Part shown: positions 31,485 through 43,010 of the stretch, in pieces
How the letters are laid out: each line of letters begins with the position of its first letter
Position numbering within the stretch: the first letter of the stretch is position 1
Notes under the pieces: model-generated
Databases searched by the model: none
The model's input: the letters and a program-made list of their open reading frames with translations, nothing else
Told to the model about the DNA's origin: nothing
Made by a program: the position numbers and the translations under genes
Assembly: GCF_000143415.4 (NCBI RefSeq)
Contig: NW_003314363.1
Coordinates: 186,001 to 250,000, forward strand
From: Selaginella moellendorffii
Lineage: Eukaryota; Streptophyta; Lycopodiopsida; Selaginellales; Selaginellaceae
Reading direction: 5' to 3'
Length of the DNA: 64,000 nucleotides

Positions 31485-34400
31485 TCATTCTGTAACGCGC
31501 CCGGTTTGATCCGTCTCGGTGCTCGCCAGTGATTCATTGCTCGCCTCCGTGACCAGCTTGTGCTGTGGATAGAGCCGAACGAAGTGAGCACCTATCCGAG
31601 AGACGTTGTGTCGAAGTATGGAGAGGAACTGCGTCTCCCAATCTCGACCTGGGATGTCTTTGTTCTCTTCGGGTGTAGCCTGAGAACTCTATCGGTCAGT
31701 GTGGAAGTTTGGCTTTGGAAAGCAAGAGTACCTGGTGAGCGGAGTTGGTTTCGGAAGGATTTTTGGCTGAAGCTAGCTCGTTGTGCATGCACCGCCAGAT
31801 TATCAGCAGCAGTGTCGTCACGTCTTCGGTGCTGATTAGCGCGATTATCTCACCACATGACGCGAGAGGTTGCGGAAGCCAGCGAGCGGACGTGACGAGC
31901 TGAATGATGTTGAAGAGCTGCATTCTGTCCTTGTCCTGGAGAAAACCAAAACGTTTAGAGCGTCGAGTGAGAGAAGGTTTTCTTCAAGTTAAGCTGACCG
32001 CGGAAGCAGTTTGCTGACGGCGAAATGCTCCATACCAGTGCGAAATAGAGTCCGCCAGTAAAGCACGGACAAACTCTGCACAGGCTTCGAGCTGTCTAGC
32101 TTGTCCGTGTTCCATGACGAGCTCGAGCACCTACAGAAGTTCAATTCTTAGGACGGCAGAATCAAGCAAGCTCTCCAACCTTGAAAAGGAGCGGGTTTTG
32201 ATGAAAGCACTCGGTGATGAACGTGTGTCGAACAAAAGCTACATGTTTTGGAAGAACCTGGCAAAAGAGGAAAACAGTTTCAGACAAATAAGATATAAAC
32301 TTTGAATACACGCACCTCCTCATACTGTTCCATCGTGATAGAGATCTCATGTGGTGTTTCCAGTCGATCAACCAGCAGTTTTTCTAGGATTTCAACTGGA
32401 TGGCACGGCCACGCTTCTAGCTTTTCTTGATGTCGTGCAATAGATTTTCTGAAAGATTGCTCTAAGAGACTGCAAATTTCGGTGAAAGTCGGATTTAGAG
32501 CTTCAGTTCTCTTAGAGTCGTTTCTGCTCTCCATGCTATGAGTGATACCTGGCAGGAATACCATGCTGAGAAAACACAAAAATACAAACAGACAATGTAG
32601 TCTACCTGAGCTTTTACTACAATCATCCAACTGCCGCTGCTTTGAAAATATGAACTCCATCCTTCCGTAGCGATCAACATTTCCAGCCGCTAGTGCGATC
32701 GTGGTTTGAAATCCTGGCTTTGACATCAGATGCTCCACCTTTGAGATATCAACTGTAATAAAAGAGTGTTATTGATATACACCAAAACGTCCAGGTGCAA
32801 ATGAAATGCAAATGCAAGATAGTTTCATGCTGTACTCACGCACTGTTTGAAGACATTCCAAGTTGCCTCTTAATGCCAGCTTCAAAGGAGAAATTCAGTA
32901 GGATGGTCACCAACTGCAGCAGTAGACAAGTCAAAACACATTCTATAAGATAACTTGTTCGTACCAAATTAAATAGCGCAAAAGAAAATGAACCCAGGTG
33001 AGCTATGATTCTTCTCAAGATTGCAGCTTCTCGTAAAAAAATCCATCGGCTATCAGTAAGCGTATAGTCAGAAATATTGTCCATCTTTTTTAGACGATAA
33101 AACAGCAATCCTAGTGCTCCCTGCACGCACACGTAAATTTACCGCAGTTTTGACCCTTCACAAACCTTAAGGTGACGAGAAAGGTCTTCAGATGACATAG
33201 TTCCTTCCATGGCAAGAGACTGAAGAACACCCAGCGTATGCAAGGAGCTTTCGGCATTGTCAGCTCTCTGCAATAACGCTAGAATCCCCAGCCATTTTCC
33301 ATTCAATGCGTCGCATAAGTTTTTCAGTGAAGACCTCCAAGCAGTTCCGACAACATGCCGGCTCCAAAAGGAAGGATTCAGAAGTTGACGGATTGCCAAA
33401 ATTCGCACCAATACCTACGCAGCGGATTAGTAAGTTATTTCCAAGCGAAGAAAGCAAGTACCTGAGCGCTATCACAGACGTGAAGCTGGTCGACAACCTT
33501 CTTAGCCCAAAGTGTGAGGATCGCAGGAGCTTTGCCCATAACTCCAAGCATCTGTGTTAGCGTCACAAAGATTGCCAAAACTTCCGCATTTCCGCCGTGT
33601 GCACAAGCTTGTGCCAGAAACTCAGTGGCTGCTTCATTATCGGATCCCAGTAGCGTAATCTGGCACGTCTGTACCAGAGCATCCCTCGCATAGACAGGTT
33701 CCGACTGACAGCTCGCCGATGTTCTAGAAAAGATATTGTTCCAGAGTCTTTGCGTGTTCTGCACCAGACTTTGCAGGAAGGAACTGCTGACTGAATTTCC
33801 TGGAGCGTTATAGCTATGAGCAACGTTCAGCTCCAAAAACTTAAGCATACCTGCTGCTTGCATCATAACAAAAGACGATAATCTCTTGTTCAACCACTCC
33901 AGTAATGCGGGATCGACTTTGCTGACAAGCAAAACTATATCAGCAGCAACAGGCGACAGCTGCTCGAAATGCTTGATTATGAGCACGGAAAGCCACGCCC
34001 TGGTATGACATCCGTCTAGAGCAGGCTTATACTCCTATAAAATACAGTGAGAAACAAAAATAGGCAGCACGGTTAATCGCATACCAATTTGCTTGTCCAG
34101 AAGACTGGCAAAAAAACATGCCTGAAATTCGCAGCTTTCCAAAACTTTTCCAGGGACTCAAGCCCGACACTCGTCACCAGCGCGGTTGCTACAGTCGCGA
34201 GGAACTTCGGACAGAGTGCCGACTGCACAGCCCATGCATGCATCTTGTACTGAAACTCACTCCCATCGTCATTTTGCATCAAAAGGATCACTGCAGGTAC
34301 TACCAACTCTGGTACCCTGCACAGAGTGAAACTTAGTCTAGCAAAGATATGAAACCCCATACCCTCTTACCTTGAGGCAGCAAACTCAAGAATCCCTGCT

Positions 34401-35074
34401 TGCTTGACGTAAGGAACGATGGACGCATCCTTCGATTTGTATTCTTTCACAAGGACGTCGTGCATAAGTGACTGGAGAAAATTTTCTGGCTCCGCGGCTG
34501 TGAGATACGCCAGCAGCCAATCGAGCTCCGGGAGCTCGATCAAATTCTCGTCACGGCTTGTCGGATTGGAGCACAAGACCTCTTTAACCATCACCCAATG
34601 TAACCATAGATAGTTGACGCTGCCGTCAGCACCTCCTTCTGGAGACTGATCTAGGCTCAAGAGGAGACACTGGCTGACAAAGGCAACCAAGGCTGTGGCG
34701 TCCAACGATCGCATATTGGATGAAACACGCTCGGCCATCCAGTTTCCAATCTCGCCACACTCCACCATCTTGAGAAATCCCTGCAAACTCCACCTAGAGG
34801 TAGAATCCAGCCTCGGAATTTTGCTGCTTGGATTAGCCAGAGGGGACTCCGAGACTCTCCTCTTGCCGCTGCTGCTACTCGACGCCTCATAACCAGCCGC
34901 ATTCTCGACGGCTTCACGCGATTCCACCCTGCCACTGCCGCTGCACTGAATTCGAGCCAGCATCTGCATACCCCATCGCAGCGCCTCGCGCGTCGCCCGC
35001 GGATCGGTGGCATCTAGTTGCAGCGCCTCGAGTCGCGCCCGACATTGCGACCCAATTTCTCCCTCCTCCTCCAT
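31485..35074 (-). CDS. INTS5: Integrator complex subunit 5
   Basis: Twelve exons join in frame to 990 residues starting MEEEGEIGSQCRARLEAL: 34371-35074, 34085-34316, 33462-34034, 33166-33414, 32965-33120, 32844-32913, 32606-32752, 32316-32548, 32180-32257, 31999-32130, 31732-31935 and 31485-31679. The protein is almost wholly alpha-helical. The C-terminal part follows the INTS5 pattern: ECFHQNPLLFKVLELVM, CAEFVRALLADSISHWYG, IIQLVTSARWLPQPL, EIIALISTEDVTTLLLIIWR, FLSILRHNVSRIGAHF. Length also agrees with animal INTS5 (about 1,000 residues). Integrator cleaves snRNA and attenuated transcripts at RNA polymerase II; INTS5 is part of the shoulder/backbone module. The exon 6 donor and exon 8 acceptor were chosen because the obvious alternatives break the frame. 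A telo-box lies just upstream. It is divergent from the trihelix gene. Confidence 0.78.
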
Positions 35075-35632
35075 AAACCCTAGAAAGAATATTCTCCAAC
35101 CCGATAACAAGAAAAAAAAAGTTACTCTTTTCAAACGCCATGCCAAGTCATCAATCCGGCGGCATCGTCTGGACCAACGGCTCTTTTGCGTACGGACTGC
35201 GGGCACGTGGCGCCGCGCGAGTGGCTCGCGCTCGCGCTTGTCCGCGCCCGTATGGGGGAATGCGAGGCGTCTTGGAGCCCAAAAAAAGAAAAAAGAAGTC
35301 GTAGGTGTTAGCTCGCTCTACTGTGTTGTTATTTTGCGCTGGCTATGGCAGCTTTGTTTTTACCTCTCCGCTTTAGGGCTCCTCGCGCGCGTCCTCCTAG
35401 GGCTTAGCTTCTCCCGCGGCGATGGTGTGAAACGGTGCCGCATTGGAGCTTCAGAGGCAATGCGGGTGAAATGCCGGGGGCGCCGTGAGATTGGTACGTG
35501 TTTTCTCGAGCTCCACTGGAAGCAGGGATTTCGAAGAGCGGAGCAGGGATTTTGACGAGATCGTCAGCTCCGGGGCGCTGGAATCTGGCACCTTTACGGC
35601 AGAAAGCAAGGGAAGTGGGAGGAGGAGCTAAG

Positions 35633-37153
35633 ATGATGGAGGGCGGGCAGAGAGGCGCCCTAGTGGTGTTTAGCAGCTCGCCATCGCCGCTCCCATCGCT
35701 GCAGCAGTGCTTGTCGCCGCTGCCACTCGACGCCAAGCTTGGAACTCCGGACGCCAGCGCCACGAACTTCCAGCCCTGTTCGGTGGCTCTCGCCCCGCCG
35801 CCGCTGCCAGCGCCGACTTTTCCATTCGCTCTCGCGGATTCCAAGTCCCTGGGAGCAGCGCCGCTCGCGATGGACCCACCGCTGGTCGCGCTCAACGATC
35901 CAGCGGTGGCGGGCGGCGTTGGGAATGGCAGCGCCACAGTGACCGAGGCGGAAATGGAAGTGGAGGAGGATAAGAAGCAGCGGGACAGGGAGCACAAGAA
36001 AAGATCGAAGAACTGGACGAGGCCCGAGACGCTCAAGCTCATCCGGCTGAGGACGGAGCTGGAGCCTCGGTTTGCGAGGACGGGAAGGAAGACGGAGCTG
36101 TGGGACGAGATCGCGGAGTCGCTCCAGAGGGAGCGATTCTGCCGGGACGCGCAGCAGTGCCGGGACAAGTGGGAGAAGCTCACCGCCGGGTACAAGGAAG
36201 TCCGGGACGGTGTCAAGGAGAGGGAAGATAATCCTTTCTACGACGAGCTCTACCCGCTTCTCTCCGGGAAACTCATCAAGAAGGCCGCCAGCACCACTGG
36301 CAAGGAAAAAGAGATTTTTGGGATGGACAGTGGTGGCGAGGCTCAGCTTCCCGAAGGTGGCGGTGGTGGTGGCGGCGGTGGTGTCTTGTTTAAAGATGTG
36401 CTCGACTTTGAATCGGGGTCGAGGGGCGGAGACAAGGGCACGACCAGGGACGAGGAGCAGGAGGACTTGGAAGGGAGGCCTCCGACTGCGAAGAAGCGGC
36501 GGAGGGTGCCAAACAAGTATGTCGCGGTGACGGACCTGCTAGCGGTGCAAAGCCTGCTCGAGACGGTCCTGGCGAGGCAGCAGAGATTCTTCCGGGACGT
36601 GCTCGAGGCGATGGAGCGGAAGGAGCAGCAGCGCGAGCAGCTCCGGCTGGAGAAGGAGGAGAAGTGGCGGGCCGAGGAGAGAGCTCAGCGGCTCGTCTTT
36701 AACAACGCGATGGTGGCGCTCACGCAGAAGCTCGTCGGGGAGAGGCTGGGTGTGCCGTCGGAGAGCCTGATGGTGTTCCCGCAAAGCCCCGACGGTGGCG
36801 GAGCTCATCAAGGCGGCGGCGGCGGCAGTGGCGGGGGCCCGAAGAAGCGGAGCAAGAACTGGAAGCGGACCGAGGTTCTCCAGCTGATCAAGCTCCGGGG
36901 GGAGATGGAGAACAAGTTCACCAAGAGCACCCGGAGAGCCGCGCTGTGGGACGAGGTGGCCGACTTGCTCAAGGCGCAGGGGATCAAGCGGGACGGGAAG
37001 CAGTGCCGCGAGAAGTGGGACAAGCTCATGGCCGAGTACAAGGACGTTGCCGACGGCAAGCGCGAGCGAGGAGAGAGCCACTACTTTGCGGAGCTGACGG
37101 CCATCGTCACCAAGCCACCGGAAGACTTTGCTGGTGGGAAGAACGTAACGTGA
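35633..37153 (+). CDS. Trihelix (GT) transcription factor with two domains
   Basis: An intronless protein of 506 residues from MMEGGQRGALVVF. Two trihelix DNA-binding domains are present: residues about 122-212 (KKRSKNWTRPETLKLIRLRTELEPRF, LWDEIAESL, AQQCRDKWEKLTAGYKEV) and about 403-495 (KKRSKNWKRTEVLQLIKLRGEMENKF, LWDEVADLL, GKQCREKWDKLMAEYKDV). Each has the three spaced Trp or equivalent positions and the fourth helix FYDEL / YFAEL. Between them lie a poly-Gly tract, a basic nuclear-localisation candidate (AKKRRRVPNK) and an acidic, Gln-rich coiled coil (EAMERKEQQREQLRLEKEEKW). The arrangement is that of the GT-2/GTL family, but the two domains resemble each other more closely than usual. 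The frame is open upstream to 35498; the first ATG is 35633. Confidence 0.88.
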   Translation: MMEGGQRGALVVFSSSPSPLPSLQQCLSPLPLDAKLGTPDASATNFQPCSVALAPPPLPAPTFPFALADSKSLGAAPLAMDPPLVALNDPAVAGGVGNGSATVTEAEMEVEEDKKQRDREHKKRSKNWTRPETLKLIRLRTELEPRFARTGRKTELWDEIAESLQRERFCRDAQQCRDKWEKLTAGYKEVRDGVKEREDNPFYDELYPLLSGKLIKKAASTTGKEKEIFGMDSGGEAQLPEGGGGGGGGGVLFKDVLDFESGSRGGDKGTTRDEEQEDLEGRPPTAKKRRRVPNKYVAVTDLLAVQSLLETVLARQQRFFRDVLEAMERKEQQREQLRLEKEEKWRAEERAQRLVFNNAMVALTQKLVGERLGVPSESLMVFPQSPDGGGAHQGGGGGSGGGPKKRSKNWKRTEVLQLIKLRGEMENKFTKSTRRAALWDEVADLLKAQGIKRDGKQCREKWDKLMAEYKDVADGKRERGESHYFAELTAIVTKPPEDFAGGKNVT

Positions 37154-37543
37154 GAGAGCTTCCACCGCCACCAAAGTTTTGTAAGTATAGTATACCATCA
37201 CTCTCCTCCAGCGACACACCGAGCTTGACGAAGGGATTTCTTCACAGCAGCAGCTCCCGAGCTCGAGGATGATCAACACTGCCCAGGGACAGGCCGCCAT
37301 TCGGATTGTACAGGGAAAGAGAATGGCGGCCGCCGGCGAGATAGCTTACTTGACAGGGGTGCGAGTAAACGTGACACAGCACCCTTTTGATCGATCGAGC
37401 TCTTCTGTGCTTCACTTGGAACTTTTGTTGCTTATATTTATTTTTGATGAAGCTTCACTTTTGATGAGAGGCTGCAAGCATCCATCCGATCAGTCAATGG
37501 TGTGTAGGAAATCCTGTTTGATACTTTGTGGGAGAGCGTTTGT

Positions 37544-38752
37544 TTAGTACTCCGTTTCGAGCAAGCCGTCGATCAATCCAAATTCCATAGCCTGTACGTT
37601 TGATTGAAGCGTCAGCGCAGGAAAGTACAAAAGACTTGGCTACCTCGGCTGCCGAGAAAAAATGGTCACGCTCTGTGTATGTTTGGACTATCTCCAGTGG
37701 CTGCCCAGTGAAAGCCGAGTACATCTTATCGATTTTCTGGAGCCAAAAGACAAACGCTTGAGATTACGAGCAAAAGAACTACAAGCAGAGTTCTTACATC
37801 TCGTGATGCTACCACTTCATTCACTTGCCTTCTCACATCCTCCATCGTTCCCTGATCAAGAAAAGAAAGACTTTTCGAGTATCCATCTATAAAATCAATT
37901 GCTACTTACACCACAGCCTCCTTGAGGTTGATGGATCATGACTCTGGAGTTTGGCATCGCAAAACGCAGGCCTTTCGTTCCACCGGCTAGAATCAAAGCT
38001 CCTTGACTTGCGGCCATGCCGAAGCACACAGTGCCCACTCTTGGTTTGATCTACACAAGAAGAAAACCATGTCTAAAAATCCTGGCAAAGTATTCTCTTC
38101 CTACCCAAGACATGCAATCGTAGATGGCAAGAACGGAGTAAGTGCTTCCTCCAGGACAATTGATATAGAGCTAGACACACCGAGCAAAACAAACTAAGTT
38201 TCGAAGAACAAGCGAAGAACATAAGAAAGAAAAAAAGATGAGTAAACCTGGATATCTTTTTCTTCGTCGATGGCCGCAAGCATCACGAGCTGCGAGATGA
38301 CGCGCTGGGCTACTTGCGAATTGATCGGTTGGCCGATGAAGATAATCCTACTGCGAAGCATGATGCTCGTAAGGTCGGCGATTCCTGCTGGAGTAATCAC
38401 GGCTGGAGCCATTAGCGGAGCCCCTTTCTTTGCTGCCCTGATTGTATTCTCCTCACTGCCCTGTGCACCACTGAGAATCGATCGAAAATATTTCGATGCG
38501 TACCTTGAGGAATGGAAGATCGTAGCTCCTCGCCGGGGTAGCGGCTCTCATCCCGGGCGATGCCAATGCGTAGAGAAGAGCTGGCGATGGAGGCGGCGGA
38601 GTGATTGCCGAGCCCTGAATCGCGCATTCTCTCCTCCGGAACCTGACGAGGCCTGATCTACAGCTCTGGAATCCATGCCCGCGCCAGCTCTTGCCCGGCG
38701 AGCACAGCGCCTCCACGCCGCTAGCGCCTGGGGCTAGAGACATCGTCGCCAT
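37544..38752 (-). CDS. CLPP6: Plastid Clp protease proteolytic subunit ClpP6
   Basis: Seven exons (38504-38752, 38248-38460, 38105-38170, 37910-38050, 37798-37851, 37644-37736, 37544-37591) give 287 residues. A transit-peptide-like N-terminus ([16 protein letters not shown], then Arg/Ser/Pro-rich) precedes the protease: [42 protein letters not shown], catalytic Ser in [13 protein letters not shown], catalytic His in [33 protein letters not shown] and [15 protein letters not shown]. The C-terminal half agrees nearly residue for residue with plant ClpP6, part of the P-ring of the stromal Clp core. Exon 2 uses the CACAG acceptor before GGCAGTGAGG. The start codon is 164 bp from that of the PP2A B'' gene on the other strand. 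Confidence 0.93.
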
Positions 38753-38916
38753 AGCCAAAAATCCGTTAAGACCGTTAGATGGTCTGGATCTGACGGCCGA
38801 GATAGAGCTACGATGAGTGCTCTCTGACCGTTAAATTTGACCGCCAGGATTTGTCCATTTGCTTCTCAGGAGTAGGGTGTGTTATTTTGTGCGTGAGTGG
38901 ATGATTCTCCTCCGGC
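38753..38916. promoter_or_regulatory. 164-bp divergent promoter of CLPP6 and TON2-like gene
   Basis: This region separates the start codons of two oppositely oriented genes. It contains CCGTTAGATGG and GATCTGACGGCC, an imperfect dyad of the type CCGTTAGATC/GATCTAACGG frequent in promoters of plant housekeeping genes, plus a second CTGACCGTTAAA. No TATA box is seen on either strand. Confidence 0.5.
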
Positions 38917-41145
38917 ATGATGGATGATCCGCCGGCGGCATCGTCTAACACCAAGCGCTTCCCCGCCGGCATTGGATCGATGCCCTGGGTCCAGTCGCTC
39001 AAGAAATATGTGGGATCCGGCGCGGGTCTGGGCTCCGAGGCGCTCATGGGTAAGTTTCTTTCTCGAATCGATGCTCCAATGTAGCTTAGTGTTTATGGTG
39101 TAGAGCTCGAGACGAAGAGAATTCTTCTCGACGGGTACAAGGAGCAGCAGCAAAGAACTCTACAGAAGGGAACCATTCCAAGTTTTTACAAAAGGGTACT
39201 TTGCTGCTCTTTGACGAAAGAGAAACACTGTTATCATCTTTCTTGTTCTTGTGTAGAAACCTTCTGAGGGATCGATTGGTGCCAAAGTCCAGCATTTGGC
39301 GAGATTCAGGTTTCTGAAGGTCTTTGAAAGGTTTTTGATTTCAGCTTGAGGATTTTTTTTCTGAAGTGGTGTTGTTTTTTGAGGTGCCCAGAAGCAAGCA
39401 GAGATGCTGTTAAATGCTGATGATCTCGATGCTCTGTGGGTTTGTTTACGTGAGAACTGTGTCATTGACGATTCCACTGGAACTGAAAAGGTAAGATGAT
39501 TTCGTCTCTTGTTTCTTTCGTGTTTTGTGCAGCTGAAAGTTTGTCTTGTAGATGAATTACGAGGATTTTTGTCACATTGCATCCCTATGTAACGATCAAA
39601 TCGGACCAAAGTGCCGACGGTTCTTCTCGCCATCAAACTTTATGAAGTTTGAGAAAGATGAATACGGTCGAATTGCCATTCTACCGTTCTACTTGTATGT
39701 TATGCGAACTGTAAGTGTCTGTAGACCTGCTAGTGGATTGTCTTTGTTCGCGTTGTTTAGACTTCTAACAAGGGAAATTATGCAGGTATCTTTGACACAA
39801 GCGAGGATTGATATGAGTGAGCTTGATGAAGATGGAGACGGGCTTTTGCAGCCACCGGTAATAGTTCCACACTTATGCTCGAGCCTTGTTTAACCTTGAC
39901 ACATTTGCCAGGAAATGGAGGCATATATTAGAGGACTTATTCCTAATTTGGCTCAACTTCGAGATATCCCGGTTCCATTCTTATCTATGTATTGCCGAAT
40001 CGCTGCGCGTAAATTTTCGTTTTTCTGTGATCCTCATCGTAGAGGTTCGTTTATTCGTTTAGATATATATATGCTCTGACGAATCGTTTGTGCAGGAAAA
40101 CTATGTATAAAAAAAATACTTCTAAGTAACTGTCTAGCTGAACTCATGGAACTACATCGGGTATGCATTTTTCTGTTGTTTTCTGGATTTGTATTAGACA
40201 TGGCTTGCGTTTTAGGAAAACGAAGAGGAAGTTTCCGAAGGAGAACATACAGAAAACTGGTTTTCTCTTGGCAGTGCTCAACGGATTTGTGGTGAGTGCA
40301 TCTCTACTCTTTATTTTTTATTTGTATCAACAGTCCTTTAACTTTGTAAAATTTGTAGATGTCTTTCTCGCGCTGGACAAAGATATGAACGGTACATTGA
40401 GCAAGCAGGAGCTTCAAGACTATGCCGATGGCACATACACTACCATATTTATTGAACGAGGTAAGGTCATGAGTGTTTCTTCTATTCCTCGCTGACATCA
40501 CTATGATTCCAGTCTTTGATGAACACGTCAGAAGAGGAAAAGGAGGTGGTGGGAAAGCTCGAGAAATGGACTTCGACAGCTTTCTGGACTTCGTCCTTTC
40601 TCTAGAAAACAGAGACACCCCGGAGGGCCTCACTTATCTCTTCCGGTGCCTTGATCTCCAAAACCGAGGATTTCTTTCAACGGGTGACGTACACACTCTC
40701 TTCAGGTTCGTCTCTCTTAGTAACTCAATGGAAGAAAAGAAGAGTGAAAGTCCTAGCTTTGGCTTCCACTTGATATGCTCTTCCGAGATTCGACAGGAAG
40801 AGTTTTTCCTGCCTGCGCACTCGAGCCGCTGTGCTGCAAGCCTCGAATCTTCCGTATATTACTGGCTGTTCGTCACTGCTCTAAATGCGCCTTTCTCCTT
40901 ACAGGGACGTGCACAGGAAATGGATCGAAGGTGGAAACTACGACCTGTGCATCGATGATGTGAAAGACGAGATCTGGGACATGGTGAAGCCGAAAGATCC
41001 TCTCAAGGTCACACTAGCCGACCTCTTGGCATGCCGGCAAGGAGGCACTGTAGCCAGCATGCTGGTGGACGTGAGAGGCTTCTGGGCTCACGACAACAGG
41101 GAAAACTTGCTTCAGGACGAGGAAGAGACTGAAGAGGAAGAGTAG
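38917..41145 (+). CDS. TON2: PP2A B'' regulatory subunit, TONNEAU2/FASS type
   Basis: About twelve exons, from MMDDPPAASSNTKRFPAG to the acidic end LLQDEEETEEEE. The protein tracks plant TON2/FASS throughout: GSGAGLGSEALMELETKRILL, GTIPSFYKRKPSEGS, LLNADDLDALWVCLRENCV, MNYEDFCHIASLCNDQIGPK, RRFFSPSNFMKFEKDE, SLTQARIDMSELDEDGDGLL, FSFFCDPHRRGK, LALDKDMNGTLSKQEL, RVFDEHVRRGKGG, TPEGLTYLFRCLDLQNRGFL, WIEGGNYDLCIDDVKDEIWDM. EF-hand loops are seen at DEDGDGLLQPPE and DKDMNGTLSKQE. TON2 directs PP2A in the TTP complex that organises cortical microtubules and the preprophase band. All introns are GT-AG and mostly 50-75 nt; one near 40707-40906 is about 200 nt. Confidence 0.94.
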
Positions 41146-43010
41146 GAAGATGGTTGACAGAAGCGGGCAGCGACTGTTGTAAGTTTATCCGATTGCTTTT
41201 GGTTGCTTGCTCTGCAATAGCTAGAAACTGGAGGCTTGATCGATTATTTTACTACTAATACATTGATCTTGTAGTGTACCACATCAGATACGGAAAGCCA
41301 CAGACAGGGATATCATCCTTGTCATGCTAAGAACAGGGCTTCGTCCTTACGGTTGTTGCCATTCGGTTGATGCGGTTTACAATCTTTTTCCGCCTCGAAT
41401 CACTCGTGAGCACATGGAACGGGACAAGCCAAGTCAATTTCGTGGTACTTATGCTTCAAAGTTTGGATTCTTTTAATCTGATCTTAACGCTTTGGCTCCA
41501 GTTTTTCCAGGAACTCCAACCAGGCTCGCTCGCTCGCTGTTCACAATCTGGAAAGCCAATGTGCCGGACAGATCGACATAAATGAAACGCTGCCGAAAAG
41601 CTTGGAGCGAGCAACGAACTTCACTTTCTCTCTGGTAAGCAGCGTAAAGTTCTTTCCGGTCACTATCGTCAGCAAAGCAGTAGCAGTAGCTAGCGAGCGA
41701 TCTGATCAGCGCTGAGAGTAGCAGGGGCGATTCATCGATTGCTCGCAAAGTGCTCGCTTGCGACAGCGCACCACTAATCTCTGCTTGAGCTGCCAAACAG
41801 GAAAATAAAGAGAAGAAGAAGAAGAAAAGATTAAAAGTGACGAGCAAAGTGCTTTGCTTGACATCCCAGCAACCGGCCTCTCGAAGAAGAAAAAAATGCG
41901 TGATTTTGCCCAGTTCTTCGATTTAATCTATCCTCGTCATTCCTCGAAGAACATGTTTCGTATGACCTGGCTAGCTTTCCTCCAAATCTAGCGGCGTCGC
42001 TAGTTTGCCCAACCTCGCCATTAAATGTTGTAACGTTAAAAGTGAGCAGCGAGTGGGAGTATTAAAAAGCCCTTTAGCACGAAAGCTGGAGGTTTCGCCA
42101 AGTGTGGCTGGCTGGCATTCACAAGCAAATTTTATTTTTTTTCTTCCCCCTCTCTTTGGCTATGGGCGAGAAAATGATGAATGTAGCAGCAGGGGAGGCA
42201 GGGCACACGCGGGCGATTGATGCATCGCATTGGCATTGGCAGTGATCAATCGTCCCAGCTACACAAGGAATCAAGAGAAAAGAATCGCAGCGCAACGGGA
42301 CGGGAGAAGCAGCGATTGGGAGAGCTAGCTCTCGGATTTGGGGGTTTGTGGGTGCTCGATTCGATCGGTCTGTTCGATCCGCGGGGACGCGAGCTCGCTG
42401 GGCGCACGACCCACGAGATCTTTGCTCGCAATGCGGCCGCCCAATGGGCTAGATCGACCCGGAGTAGCAGTAGCAAGCCAGTAGCTCAGTAGTAGTAGCC
42501 CTCTCCAGAGGAGGAAGAACAAGGTGGAATAGGAAAGCTCCCAGGAGAGCTCGCGCTCGAGAGAGGAAGCGAGGAGAGGTTCTTCACACTCCCTCTCGCT
42601 TTCGCTCGCTCGCTTGCTCACACAGAGATTGCTCGCTCGCGCGTGCCTGGAGCTACGAAGTAGCTCAACGGATGCTGTGAGGAGGTGGATTGGAGCTTTC
42701 ATCGCTCGTCGCGCTCGCCCGACCACATTAGATGTGCGTGTGACTCGCTCACTGGCCATTTGGTGGCCGGTTCCTTTCTTCTTTCTTTTCTCTTTCTTCT
42801 TCTTCTTCTCTTCCCCGACGCCATAGTTTGGATAGACCGATAGATAGCTCGGGATTTATGGTATTTTCACTCCAATCCGGATCTCACTCGAGAGCACCAT
42901 GATCGGCCTAAGGTTTGTGGTTTCTTCCTTTCCTTTTGCGAGAAAACGAGATTTTTAGCTTGCCTTCGCTTTCTTCTCCATAGCCTAGCTCACGTTCCTT
43001 TTTTTTTCGG
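41146..43010. other. Intergenic region and sulfotransferase leader
   Basis: About 1.9 kb without a gene I can support. It holds the 3' end of TON2 and, from roughly 42200, GC-rich sequence with many TCGCTCGC/GAGCTCG repeats and a TTC-rich run at 42775-42812, probably the 5' leader of the sulfotransferase. A minus-strand ORF at 41473-41847 begins with a hydrophobic stretch like a signal peptide but has no other support. Confidence 0.4.

Noticed and set aside
36360-36384. GGTGGCGGT tract as a microsatellite
   Set aside because: It encodes the poly-Gly linker inside the trihelix protein and keeps frame, so it is part of the CDS.
41473-41847. Minus-strand ORF with a signal-peptide-like start (MLVTFNLFFFFFSLFSCLAA)
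   Set aside because: The hydrophobic start derives from a GAAGAAGAAG run on the other strand; no further support.
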